Notes under the pieces: model-generated
The model's input: the letters and a program-made list of their open reading frames with translations, nothing else
Database searches by the model: none
Told to the model about the DNA's origin: nothing
In this document: piece by piece, positions 7,481 through 16,299 of the stretch
How the letters are laid out: each line of letters starts with the position of its first letter
How positions within the stretch are numbered: position 1 is the stretch's first letter
Source: an uncultured Shewanella sp.
GTDB taxonomy: Bacteria; Pseudomonadota; Gammaproteobacteria; Enterobacterales; Shewanellaceae
Assembly: GCF_947501665.1 (NCBI RefSeq)
Contig: NZ_CANMWS010000006.1
Span: 124,001-188,000 of the forward strand
Reading direction: 5' to 3'
Length of the DNA: 64,000 nt
Position numbers and translations under genes: made by a program

Positions 7481-8980
7481 GTGAATAAAAATATATTATC
7501 ATTATCTATCAGTACTATTTTATTAGCTATGTCAGCTTCAACATATGCAACTGATGATACTGTTCCTTTTTTTAATGAATTTCATAACAATCCAGCTAAA
7601 GTAATGGATAAAGTTCCTGAAAAACACAGTAACAGCCAGCAGCCCCTATTATCTTTATTCTCTAACGAACAAATCAATGATAATACATTTGTCGCATTAA
7701 AAGATAAATCGAGAGGAGATTTTATCAAAAAAAATAATAAGCCAATGGGGTTCGGAGAATTGAGTCGAATCGATTATAATACCGATAATCCAGCTCGTTT
7801 AGTTGACCTTGGCTTTAATCTTGAAACAAATTTAATTGCACTGGATAAGAGAGCTAGCCGTGAAAGTCATTTAGCGCGGACAGCTTGGTCTGATACTTAT
7901 TGGCCACTATACTCTGGCGCCAGTGCCTGGCGATATGCAGACTCCCCTTCAGCTAATAATTGGCAAGAATATTATGATTTCTCACATACAGTGAAACCGG
8001 TAGAACAATACATTAATGAAGACAGGAAAGATCTGTCTCCCGCAGAAAAATATGATTTGCTTGTCGGTGATTCAAACATGAGCTTAACGAAAAGTGCATG
8101 GAATTCTGGTAAACAGTATTTTGAATCATACGGAGAAGTTGAAGGCTGGATGGGCTTATGTCATGGATGGGCGGCAGCAGCTTACATGATGGACAGGCCT
8201 AAAAATGCCATTAACGTTAAAGATGCAAAGGGAGAAGAACTGACTTTTTACCCATCTGATATTAAAGCATTAAGCACCCTTCTTTGGGCAAGCGCCCCCT
8301 ACCAAAGTAACTTTATGGGCCAAAGATGTAATGTTAAGGATCCTGCAAAAGATGAAAATGGCCGTATCATTGAGCAAAGTTGTTTTGATAATAATCCAGG
8401 CAGTTTCCATACGGCTATTTTAAATCAAATAGGGATCAGTAAACGCAGCCTTGTAATGGATGCCACTTATGATTATCAAGTATGGAACCAACCCATTATT
8501 TCTTATAAACTTAAATACGTTAATTTAGTATCCAATAAAACAAAAGCTAATCTTCAAGATGCTATTATTAATATTGATGATTATAAAAATGATAAATTCA
8601 AATCTTATCGAGCAGATAATGCAACACATATTGTAGGTGTAAAAATGGAATTAGAATACTTATCTGAAACCAACCCAACCCACAATAAGAAAGATAATGA
8701 ATATCACGACCATACTGTTTTCGTTGATTATTTTTATGACTTAGAAATAGACAGTAAAGGGAAAATCATTGGCGGGGAATGGTATACTAATGCACACCCT
8801 GACTTTTTATGGACACCAACAACGACAGCCGTTGCACAATCTTATCCTAAAGTATTTGGTGAATGGAAAGAAGGCCAATCAATTCCGACTTATTGGAAAA
8901 AACGAGCAAAAAATGCCGCCAATAATAATCAACCTCTCACAAAGGTGGTTTATGAATTAGTAAAGCGTTCTAATAAGTAA
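7481..8980 (+). CDS. Secreted transglutaminase-elicitor family protein (GP42/M81-like)
   Basis: The 499-residue product starts at GTG with GAGGGA about 6-10 bases upstream. A signal peptide ends at YATA (residues 20-24). The centre matches the transglutaminase-elicitor family known from Phytophthora GP42 and Vibrio relatives: SDTYWPLYSGASAWRYAD (137-154), GLCHGWAAAA with Cys227, FYPSDIKAL (257-264), CNVKDPAKDENGR (283-295), CFDNNPGSFH with His310, and MDATYDYQVWNQP with Asp327. Cys227, His310 and Asp327 are plausible catalytic residues by analogy with cysteine-type transglutaminases. Predicted role: extracellular protein cross-linking or deamidation. Recognition is from memory of the family's conserved blocks. 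Confidence 0.8.
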   Translation: MNKNILSLSISTILLAMSASTYATDDTVPFFNEFHNNPAKVMDKVPEKHSNSQQPLLSLFSNEQINDNTFVALKDKSRGDFIKKNNKPMGFGELSRIDYNTDNPARLVDLGFNLETNLIALDKRASRESHLARTAWSDTYWPLYSGASAWRYADSPSANNWQEYYDFSHTVKPVEQYINEDRKDLSPAEKYDLLVGDSNMSLTKSAWNSGKQYFESYGEVEGWMGLCHGWAAAAYMMDRPKNAINVKDAKGEELTFYPSDIKALSTLLWASAPYQSNFMGQRCNVKDPAKDENGRIIEQSCFDNNPGSFHTAILNQIGISKRSLVMDATYDYQVWNQPIISYKLKYVNLVSNKTKANLQDAIINIDDYKNDKFKSYRADNATHIVGVKMELEYLSETNPTHNKKDNEYHDHTVFVDYFYDLEIDSKGKIIGGEWYTNAHPDFLWTPTTTAVAQSYPKVFGEWKEGQSIPTYWKKRAKNAANNNQPLTKVVYELVKRSNK

Positions 8981-8991
8981 CACAACAACAG

Positions 8992-9018
8992 ATCCAAACC
9001 AGGGAATGGTTTGGATTT
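8992..9018. terminator. Terminator between convergent transglutaminase-like and carboxypeptidase-like genes
   Basis: A 9-bp stem ATCCAAACC / GGTTTGGAT has a short loop, followed by TTTTC on the plus strand. It lies between the stops at 8980 and 9032. Confidence 0.75.
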
Positions 9019-9031
9019 TCGCAAATTCAAT

Positions 9032-10561
9032 TTATCTCATTTCATTAATGGGAAGTATAGTTGGCACTTGATTGAGCTTTAAATTCTCATATTGATTTTG
9101 ATAAAGGCCATAAGCCGATCTTGGATCCAGTAATAGGCTTGCTAGCACACCTAAAGGTTGATTTAACGGAACAATTAAGTTTTTAGGGCTCAATTTAAAT
9201 ACTTTATCTTCTTCATCAAATTGAAAAACGGTTTCGACCCTTGCTCCAATACCCGCTTCCTTACGTTCTTGCCTCTCTTTCAATACCAAACTCACCCCAG
9301 ACCAATTCCCAGTACTTGCATGCATTACCTCAATACCATGTAAACCAAGCCATGTTAACAGCTTTTCTTCATTGTCCATAATCGCATAACCAAAAGGCCT
9401 TTGATAAGTTTGGCTCACCGCTACGTGACTCCAATTAGGAAATGGATGGATTTCTTTTGTCCCTGTTTTTATATTAACTAAGGAAATATTCTTATAAGGT
9501 TCTGATTTATTTAAAGAGTAATTTACTTTTGCAATGATTTTATGCTGTACGCTTTCTTCACAACAGGTAAGAGCTAAAATATCATTTTTATCAGTGATAA
9601 CTTGATCCAACACACTTTTTAAAGCAATTTTTTGTCTTTTCACTCGATTTTTTATATTCTCAGGTGTTGAAAAATGTCGCTTCTGGTAATCTTTTTTACT
9701 CTCTAGCAAAATAGATATGACATTGTGAAAAGAGGCATAGTTTCTTAAGGTGTTTATCGTCGCCCTAGCGCCTATTAAAGGTTGATTGAGCCTCACTATC
9801 GCCCCTTGATACTTCTGAGCAATGCTCCCTTGGTAGAATATTTCTTTCATAACAGCAGGTAAAAAATGTTCATTGGCAAAGGCTTGGATTTTCTTAAATG
9901 CATTTGCATTATTACTTGTCTCAAATTGACTAACGACGTCAGTTAAGTAACCTTGTTTTCCTGTTAGTACTGACTTGTATGTACTCGATTCATGAATGTC
10001 TAGCATCATATTAGGCGATTCTGTATTTATCATACTCACAACCATTCTTGCTTCTGGTGTCTTTAGCAATACATAGTCCGCATTAATATTAATGCCTTTT
10101 CCATTTGCTCGCATCTCTTTATCCCAACCATCAGGGTTGACTAATGGTATGATAACAATATCAATATTATCCAACATACTGGTATATTTATTATTACTTA
10201 ATTCCCTTAAAAATGATAAAATGGCAAGCGTTCCAGAAGGTTCATCGCCATGTTGACCTGCAGTAATCATGACTTTAACTTTAGATGGTATTGAGTTTGT
10301 CCTAAATTGACTCAAACTCACTTTTACAATAGGCTGCTTATCTTCAGAATAACCAATAACTTCAATATTTATCCGTTTATCCTTTAACGCCAGCCCATAT
10401 AAAATTTTATTAACATCCACAGCCTTTATTTTTTGATGATAAAAATCAATATTATTGTTACTTTCAGCACAAACATTGTCAGAATATAGAATCCCTCCTC
10501 CCATAAATGACAACACTAAAAAAAGTAGTATTTCACTTCTTTTTCTTAATAAATTATTCAT
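9032..10561 (-). CDS. Secreted M14-like zinc carboxypeptidase
   Basis: The 509-residue product has a hydrophobic export signal (about residues 10-32). The M14 zinc ligands are visible as H104 and E107 in GQHGDEPSG and H190 in DIHES. NPDGW (142-146) and the R-x-N-G-x-x-x-N-x-N pattern (151-160) fit the carboxylate-binding region. An L-L-E-S motif near residue 290 probably carries the catalytic glutamate. The C-terminal 200 residues are a beta-rich extension beyond the peptidase core. The 38-bp gap upstream places it second in an operon behind the secreted DUF3541-like gene. It likely acts in the periplasm or outside the cell on peptides or cell-wall fragments. Confidence 0.8.
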   Translation of the reverse strand: MNNLLRKRSEILLFLVLSFMGGGILYSDNVCAESNNNIDFYHQKIKAVDVNKILYGLALKDKRINIEVIGYSEDKQPIVKVSLSQFRTNSIPSKVKVMITAGQHGDEPSGTLAILSFLRELSNNKYTSMLDNIDIVIIPLVNPDGWDKEMRANGKGININADYVLLKTPEARMVVSMINTESPNMMLDIHESSTYKSVLTGKQGYLTDVVSQFETSNNANAFKKIQAFANEHFLPAVMKEIFYQGSIAQKYQGAIVRLNQPLIGARATINTLRNYASFHNVISILLESKKDYQKRHFSTPENIKNRVKRQKIALKSVLDQVITDKNDILALTCCEESVQHKIIAKVNYSLNKSEPYKNISLVNIKTGTKEIHPFPNWSHVAVSQTYQRPFGYAIMDNEEKLLTWLGLHGIEVMHASTGNWSGVSLVLKERQERKEAGIGARVETVFQFDEEDKVFKLSPKNLIVPLNQPLGVLASLLLDPRSAYGLYQNQYENLKLNQVPTILPINEMR

Positions 10562-10599
10562 TTCATTGCCTATAAGCTCAGTAAGCCTTTAGATTGATA

Positions 10600-11685
10600 T
10601 TATTTTTCTTCTAAGCCATATGGGAGATTAGTAAATGTTGATACATTATTTTTATAAGTAGGTTGATTATGGACGCCCTGCCAATCAAGTAGCATAATAG
10701 CAAGTACGTTTCTATGTTCTCCATACGCTAAATCAAAACTACCCGATTCAGAAGGTATTATTTTTCTTGACTTATCAATTGAATGATAAATATATTCCTT
10801 AATTTTTTTTACAACAGGATCATTCTCTTTATTTGCAAGTAAAAATGAAATACCCACTTCGGCAATAACATCAGCCTTTGATCTTTCTAATATTGTATCA
10901 ATATTCTTTCTAAAATAGTCATAGATCCATTGAAAATCAGCTTCATTTACTGATTTTTGATAATATAGAGAAGCAGGGAAAATAAAATGAGTCATAGCAT
11001 ATAATTTATTATTGTATTGCTGAGTAGTTAATTTATCATCTAGTGTATCGGGGTATGCTTTTCTAAATGAAGAAGTAAAATAATCCGTTAAATCTTCTAT
11101 TTTTAATTGCTTTAACCAGTAAACTTGATTCGCCAGTTGTGCAGCCCAAGCGTGTATCATATTAGGATCAGAAAAATATAATTTAAAATTTTCATTTCGA
11201 ATAGTCTGCCTAAATTTTTTATCCGATACATGCTTTAAACCATATTCATCTATTCTTGCCATTGCTGGTAATAATCGACTTGCAATCAATAAATACTCTG
11301 GCATTCTTGTAAAGGTGTTAACACGTAATTGCCTTCTTATGGGATCAGTATCTGTAAACTTGCTATTAACTTCATTAGCATAATATTCAATTTGTTTTTT
11401 AGATGAAAGGTTTACTCTTATTTTATTTAAGCTGCTTGCTTTTAGTGCCATATCCACCCAAACAGGAGTATTAAAAGCGTCATTGCCTGATTGGCGAAAC
11501 ATTCTTAACCCATAATGACTCATTTTTGATGCTGGCAACTTATACAACTGGGCATTATATGTTTCTCTAATACTGGATGCTGCACCTGTAAATTCTTTCT
11601 CTGTTAACTCTTTATGAATTAATTCTTCTGAAAAAGTCACACCAGAATAAACTGTAAAAAAAACATATAACATTAGTTTATACAT
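10600..11685 (-). CDS. Exported alpha-helical protein, DUF3541-like
   Basis: The 361-residue product has a short signal peptide (MYKLMLYVFFTVYSGVTFS). The mature part is helical, with conserved-looking blocks such as RMPEYLLIASRLLPAMARI, a FPASLYYQ block and, near the end, SGSFDLAYGEHRNVLAIMLL. I associate this last block with the uncharacterised DUF3541 proteins of Vibrio and Shewanella, but only from memory. No catalytic motif is evident apart from the G-E-H-R group. It lies directly upstream of the M14-like gene on the same strand, so the two are probably co-expressed. Confidence 0.6.
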   Translation of the reverse strand: MYKLMLYVFFTVYSGVTFSEELIHKELTEKEFTGAASSIRETYNAQLYKLPASKMSHYGLRMFRQSGNDAFNTPVWVDMALKASSLNKIRVNLSSKKQIEYYANEVNSKFTDTDPIRRQLRVNTFTRMPEYLLIASRLLPAMARIDEYGLKHVSDKKFRQTIRNENFKLYFSDPNMIHAWAAQLANQVYWLKQLKIEDLTDYFTSSFRKAYPDTLDDKLTTQQYNNKLYAMTHFIFPASLYYQKSVNEADFQWIYDYFRKNIDTILERSKADVIAEVGISFLLANKENDPVVKKIKEYIYHSIDKSRKIIPSESGSFDLAYGEHRNVLAIMLLDWQGVHNQPTYKNNVSTFTNLPYGLEEK

Positions 11686-11881
11686 AACTATCTCTATGCT
11701 AATTAAAAATAAAATTATAGCACAGCAATTTAATTTAAATTTACAGATTAAAACTTACTTTATTAAATAGGTATAAATTAACTTACATATTAAGTTTTTA
11801 TATTTTTTTAACACATGCCATAAATATTTAAATTATATTTATGACATGTGTTATTAACACAGATTGAAAATGTCTCAAATT

Positions 11882-12448
11882 TTAATAGGCTTCATAAACA
11901 ACATCTAACACTTCAATCTTTGTTTGTACAACTAAATCTAACGCCTTTAATTGCTTGGCCGCTAGTAAAATGTCTTCATTGGCAGGCACTTTTAACACCG
12001 CTAACTGCGTACCGCTATAAGATGACACCACATCTAATCCCGTTGCTTGCACAAGACTTTCAAGCGTTACATTTTTCGCCAATAACACCGTAATATTACC
12101 TGAAATTGGCGCTAACTTGTTGGTTAATACATTTCGAGCCAACGTCCCTTCTACAACACGTTTTATGGGTCGCTGGTTTTTAACAACTGACATAGTGCCT
12201 AAAGTATCCATTCGGTGATCGACAGCTGCAATAGCTTGGGGAACAAGCGAAAGTTGATATTCAACCTTATAAGCACCAAAATCACTTTTTTCTGTCGTAA
12301 GAAGATAATGTTCTTGCCTTGATAAATTATTTGCTTGAATTCGAGACTGCGCCAGTAAAGATTCAATATCTCTTTCTTGTGCTTGAATAGGTAAAAAAGA
12401 AATTAATGATAAATGAATACTTATCACCCATAATAATATGTGTTTCAT
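11882..12448 (-). CDS. Exported small protein, probable chaperone/propeptide-like partner of the upstream subtilisin-like protease
   Basis: The 188-residue product has a signal peptide ending near residue 23 (PIQA). The mature domain has two alpha/beta halves, with VLLAKNVTLESLVQATGLDV and then LAVLKVPANEDILLAAKQL, a pattern resembling inhibitor- or propeptide-like ferredoxin folds. It lies 81 bases downstream of the S8 protease gene on the same strand. This arrangement matches the Aeromonas sobria serine protease ASP and its downstream ORF2 chaperone, which is needed for folding of the protease. Function as a dedicated chaperone or inhibitor is inferred from context and size. Confidence 0.55.
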   Translation of the reverse strand: MKHILLWVISIHLSLISFLPIQAQERDIESLLAQSRIQANNLSRQEHYLLTTEKSDFGAYKVEYQLSLVPQAIAAVDHRMDTLGTMSVVKNQRPIKRVVEGTLARNVLTNKLAPISGNITVLLAKNVTLESLVQATGLDVVSSYSGTQLAVLKVPANEDILLAAKQLKALDLVVQTKIEVLDVVYEAY

Positions 12449-12529
12449 GATGACTCTCCTTATTCAACAACTTCATTTAATTCGAACGATTTCACTATTT
12501 TTATATTAATTTTTTATTCAATATGTCGT

Positions 12530-14860
12530 TCAATGTCCGAATACTCTCATCGCAACACCTTCTAGTATGCTATCTTCTCGATTATTCAAATAATATTGCG
12601 CTTGAGTCACATCAGCACCTGGCTCAGATAAAGGCATATCTTCGCCATTGGTATCTAATAGGCGAACCGTCCAACTCCCTTTACTGGATTCACCGTAAAA
12701 TGCATTGGATAAAAAGACGCCATCTTTGACAATATAACCTTCTTGCATTCCTTCACTAAAAGAATAAGCAGGCACTATTAACGCTTGCTTGGATGACAGT
12801 AGTACACTGCGTGTCCCTTTTGGAGAAATCACTTCAATGGCTAAATCCATGCCTGCTGTCGTATTAAATCGCTTGCCTTCACTGTCCATCAATTCACTGA
12901 GCATGTCGCTATTGAAAATATCGAACTTAAATTGTACAGCCTCCAAGGTAAGATCCTCGTCAACATCAACAGTGACAGTCACACCGTTTAATTCATTATC
13001 TTTAATCACTTTTTCAAGAGAGTCTTCATTAACACTGGTGCCTTTCCCTTGCCAATCACTGATAAACTGTTTACCTAAATCTTTATCATATAATCGAGCC
13101 ATTGCCACAGCAGCGCCCGCATTCACACGACCAAAACCATATTTATTATTAAAGGCATATCCCGCACTATTAGTAACCCATGCATCATGAGCAACAAACG
13201 CTCCGCTAGGCATTGTTAGCAATACAGGCTTATCTTCCAAGTCCACTGGACTACTCGTAGACACCAATATATGCCTAACATCACGCCAAGTTAATGACGG
13301 ATTAGCCGATAAAATCAAGGCTATGACACCCGAAACATTAGGAGCTGCCGAAGAGGTACCATTAAAAGTAGAAGTATAGTTACAGCTTAGGTTATCTTCA
13401 TGGGCCGGATAATTAAACGGGAAAAGCTGCGCGGCAAGTTCTTCACCATAAAACTGAGCCCAGGGACTATTAAAGCTCGCATACCCTTTTAGACAGCTCA
13501 TTTGATCTGTCGTCACCATTGCTGGTGCCCACTGGCCATATTCACCAGCAGGCGCAGAAACAAATATATTAGGACCCGCTGTGGAGTAACTGGTGTGCTT
13601 ACCATCGGTATTGACAGCCGCTACACTCAAATAATAAGGGTCGGCCTGACTCGACTCAAAACTGCTACTGTAACACGTTAGCCCTAATGTATTCGCCCCA
13701 TTGTCTAAACAAACAGAGCCTTCAGCACGGCCATTACGGTCATTAATAAAACTATTGCCACTGGCTTTAACATTCAGCGCCCCTTTGCCCTCTCTTAAAT
13801 TCAACACAGGATAAGAATGGATCTCTTCTTCAATCTCTGAATAACTAAAAAAAGCGGGGTAAGTTCTCCCGTAACTGCGATTAAAAACGGCAATATTATC
13901 TTGAACAGAGAGACCACTGCCTGGAAAACCATGCACAATTAAATCCGATTGTGAAGCAGCAGTTTGATTCCCTAAATACTTCATACCAATGAGTTGAGTA
14001 TCGGGTGCAACACCTCGTCCCCCTAAACCATTCCAACCTTCAGCTGCAATTAACCCCGCGACACTGGTACCATGATCGCCATCTTCAGCCAGTGATGTGG
14101 GATCCATTTTATTTAAAACCGCCCCATCAAGATTTAAAGATTTATTAGGCACAATATTATTAATTAAATCTTCATGAGTGATTTCAAGGCCGCTATCAAC
14201 AACCACTGCCGTCATCCCTTGCCCTGTTACCCCATAAGAATAGGCTTTAGCCACATCCATATCTTCACCAGGAACAAGTTTGGCTAAATTTTCCTGATAC
14301 AAGCTCTCAGCTTCCACTATGGCATCCGCTTCGCTGAAGCCTTCTTCCATGAGTAATTGAATCTTCGCTTGTCCTAATTCGTCACTGAGCGCATAAGCTT
14401 TTTGCCCTGTATTGCGTAAATGCCATTGCTGATCCGCTAAGGGATCACTAATCACATTCGAAATCACAATCGATGCACTGGCCGATTGATTATCTAACGT
14501 GACCGTATAAAGAATTTCGGCGTCTTCACCGGTTAATGAGGTATAACGAAAAGCATTATCCTCTAACATCGTCAGTGTGCCATGACTGAAATGATATACC
14601 TTATCTTTTGGTATAATCATTTGTTCACCTTCTTTAAAGGTAATGCTGGCGCCACTGCTTAATGTTGGTTCAACCGACAAACGAGACTCGGCTGGGATCC
14701 AATGTTTAGCCGAGGTAATTTCCACATTTGCAGCAGACAATTTTATACTACTCTCTGAATTGTCGGTTGTATTGAGGTGTTGACTATCTCCCCCTCCGCA
14801 AGCACTTAAGGCAAGTAATACCACGGTAGACACACTTGAAAACTTAAATATATTCTTCAT
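12530..14860 (-). CDS. Kexin-like S8 serine protease, lipoprotein, with P domain
   Basis: The 776-residue product has a lipoprotein signal with lipobox L-S-A-C21. Subtilase catalytic residues are D222 (VVVDSG), H263 (GDHGTSVAG), N369 (KASGNS) and S503 (NGTSSAAPNVSG). A DPLADQQWHLRNTGQ block at 139-153 is typical of proprotein-convertase-like enzymes. Residues about 630-776 look like a P/homoB beta-sandwich domain. Several cysteines (C384, C396, C456, C493) suggest disulfides after export. It is probably an outer-membrane-attached or released endoprotease. The likely chaperone gene follows it. ASP of Aeromonas is the nearest described analogue I can name. Confidence 0.85.
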   Translation of the reverse strand: MKNIFKFSSVSTVVLLALSACGGGDSQHLNTTDNSESSIKLSAANVEITSAKHWIPAESRLSVEPTLSSGASITFKEGEQMIIPKDKVYHFSHGTLTMLEDNAFRYTSLTGEDAEILYTVTLDNQSASASIVISNVISDPLADQQWHLRNTGQKAYALSDELGQAKIQLLMEEGFSEADAIVEAESLYQENLAKLVPGEDMDVAKAYSYGVTGQGMTAVVVDSGLEITHEDLINNIVPNKSLNLDGAVLNKMDPTSLAEDGDHGTSVAGLIAAEGWNGLGGRGVAPDTQLIGMKYLGNQTAASQSDLIVHGFPGSGLSVQDNIAVFNRSYGRTYPAFFSYSEIEEEIHSYPVLNLREGKGALNVKASGNSFINDRNGRAEGSVCLDNGANTLGLTCYSSSFESSQADPYYLSVAAVNTDGKHTSYSTAGPNIFVSAPAGEYGQWAPAMVTTDQMSCLKGYASFNSPWAQFYGEELAAQLFPFNYPAHEDNLSCNYTSTFNGTSSAAPNVSGVIALILSANPSLTWRDVRHILVSTSSPVDLEDKPVLLTMPSGAFVAHDAWVTNSAGYAFNNKYGFGRVNAGAAVAMARLYDKDLGKQFISDWQGKGTSVNEDSLEKVIKDNELNGVTVTVDVDEDLTLEAVQFKFDIFNSDMLSELMDSEGKRFNTTAGMDLAIEVISPKGTRSVLLSSKQALIVPAYSFSEGMQEGYIVKDGVFLSNAFYGESSKGSWTVRLLDTNGEDMPLSEPGADVTQAQYYLNNREDSILEGVAMRVFGH

Positions 14861-15095
14861 GCTTTAGACTGCTCCTCATCCTTGCAGTTTCACTTGGATT
14901 ACATTTCCGCAAAACTATGAAATCATTAAACACACAAATTAACCAAAATAAAACATAGACTTAAGTTTTATATTATTTATTACAAATAAATGATTATATG
15001 TTTTACTTTATGGGTATATAAAAATAGATCGAAAAGATAATAAGCTGATTAATTTGATGAGTGGCAAAGAAGAATACAGATAAAGAACAGAAATA

Positions 15096-15914
15096 CTAAT
15101 TAATATCTGACGTCATACAAGGCGTTGCTTTATTATTGATAGTCTTCATAAATTGCTCGGATGGGACAGCAACAACACGAAAACGTCCTTGACTATCATT
15201 TGCTCCCGCTGAAATAATCCCCGCAACATAAGGTGTACTTTGCCCTTTTAATAATGCCAAAATAGGCGCACCCGAATCGCCTTTTTTTAACGCACAATTT
15301 TTTAAGCGCCACATCGAAGTACCGCTTCTTGGTAACGCAGATACACAGGTATTTGTGCGCGTCAGTTGTTTCGTATTATCGCTGGTATAACCTGCAGTAA
15401 TTAACTGTTCTAATTTTCCAACATGACTATTCCACAGTGGAAAATGCCCCAAAATACAACCAATAGGTTTTTCAAGCTCCAATAGCGCCCAGTCAATGAG
15501 TAACGCACTTTCATCAAATTGCCCCTCAGGAAAAGTGTCACTGGGCACAGTATAGGATTTTATGCTTGCGACAGCTCTCGCATAGGCGCCTTTGAGTCCT
15601 GCATAAAATGTCAGTGCTTTAGGGCTCACATAGGCCTTTTTATCTCTATCAAACACACAATGAGCCGCACTCACGATTAAGTTAGACGCCACTAATGTTG
15701 CCGTACAGCTTATCTTATTTTTAACACGTAACTTTCCAATGCGATCCCATTGTATTTTTTCATACCCAAGACGATCATTCTCTATTGATGAGTACACATT
15801 AGTGCTAATCAATATCAACAAAATGAAATATACCCGATGCTGTATTGTTCTCAAAAAATACAAGATAAAGCTCCTCTGTGACAGCCATCCATTAAACATA
15901 GTTGAGTCAAGCAA
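15096..15914 (-). CDS. Trypsin-like S1 serine protease
   Basis: The 272-residue product has the catalytic triad in context: His in SAAHC, Asp in DWALLEL and Ser in KKGDSGAPIL. A hydrophobic stretch near residues 25-42 (YFILLILISTNVYSS end) is the likely export signal. The annotated N-terminus may therefore be about 20 residues too long. There are three or more cysteine pairs, as expected for a secreted chymotrypsin fold. It forms a separate transcription unit upstream of the S8 protease on the same strand. Confidence 0.85.
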   Translation of the reverse strand: MLDSTMFNGWLSQRSFILYFLRTIQHRVYFILLILISTNVYSSIENDRLGYEKIQWDRIGKLRVKNKISCTATLVASNLIVSAAHCVFDRDKKAYVSPKALTFYAGLKGAYARAVASIKSYTVPSDTFPEGQFDESALLIDWALLELEKPIGCILGHFPLWNSHVGKLEQLITAGYTSDNTKQLTRTNTCVSALPRSGTSMWRLKNCALKKGDSGAPILALLKGQSTPYVAGIISAGANDSQGRFRVVAVPSEQFMKTINNKATPCMTSDIN

Positions 15915-16078
15915 CCCAAACCACTTGGAGTGGCAGGGTCAAGCCATACATAATGACATTACTCACATTTTATTATTAATTCTTTATACTCATTAAAATG
16001 TTGATTTATCAGACAATCAAAATTATTATGCCTATCCATTAACAATATCTGTCATTTAGTTAAAAAGGAGGATTAACT

Positions 16079-16159
16079 ATGTATACGTGTCAAAGAGATT
16101 TTGCTCGTCACTTTTTCTCAATCACGCGCTCTGAATACTGCACACCCGTGCTGCGATAA
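16079..16159 (+). CDS. Candidate 26-residue leader peptide upstream of a methyltransferase
   Basis: ATG 16079 is preceded by a near-perfect Shine-Dalgarno AAAAAGGAGG with 7 bases spacing, the strongest in the window. It opens a frame of 26 codons (MYTCQRDFARHFFSITRSEY then CTPVLR). The frame contains four Arg and two Cys codons and stops inside a long stem-loop (16128-16166). The next gene starts 140 bases later. A strong initiation site, a tiny frame and an overlapping hairpin are hallmarks of a regulatory leader peptide. The sensed signal is unknown. Confidence 0.45.
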   Translation: MYTCQRDFARHFFSITRSEYCTPVLR

Positions 16160-16166
16160 TCAGAGC
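16128..16166 (+). promoter_or_regulatory. Stem-loop overlapping the leader-peptide stop codon
   Basis: Outer arms GCTCTGA (16128-16134) and TCAGAGC (16160-16166) pair perfectly. Inside them GCAC (16140-16143) and GTGC (16148-16151) form a second stem. The stop TAA (16157-16159) sits just before the 3' arm, so a terminating or stalled ribosome would control folding. There is no U-run, so it is not a simple terminator. Confidence 0.45.
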
Positions 16167-16299
16167 AAGAGCGAAAAAGACTAACCACATTTAATAACAA
16201 TGTGTTAGCTAGCAATTTAGAGTCACTTCACTCGGCTCACTGAATTATCGTCAGCGTTTATTGATGAGGGTTATAACACCCTAAATTCAGGAAAGACAT

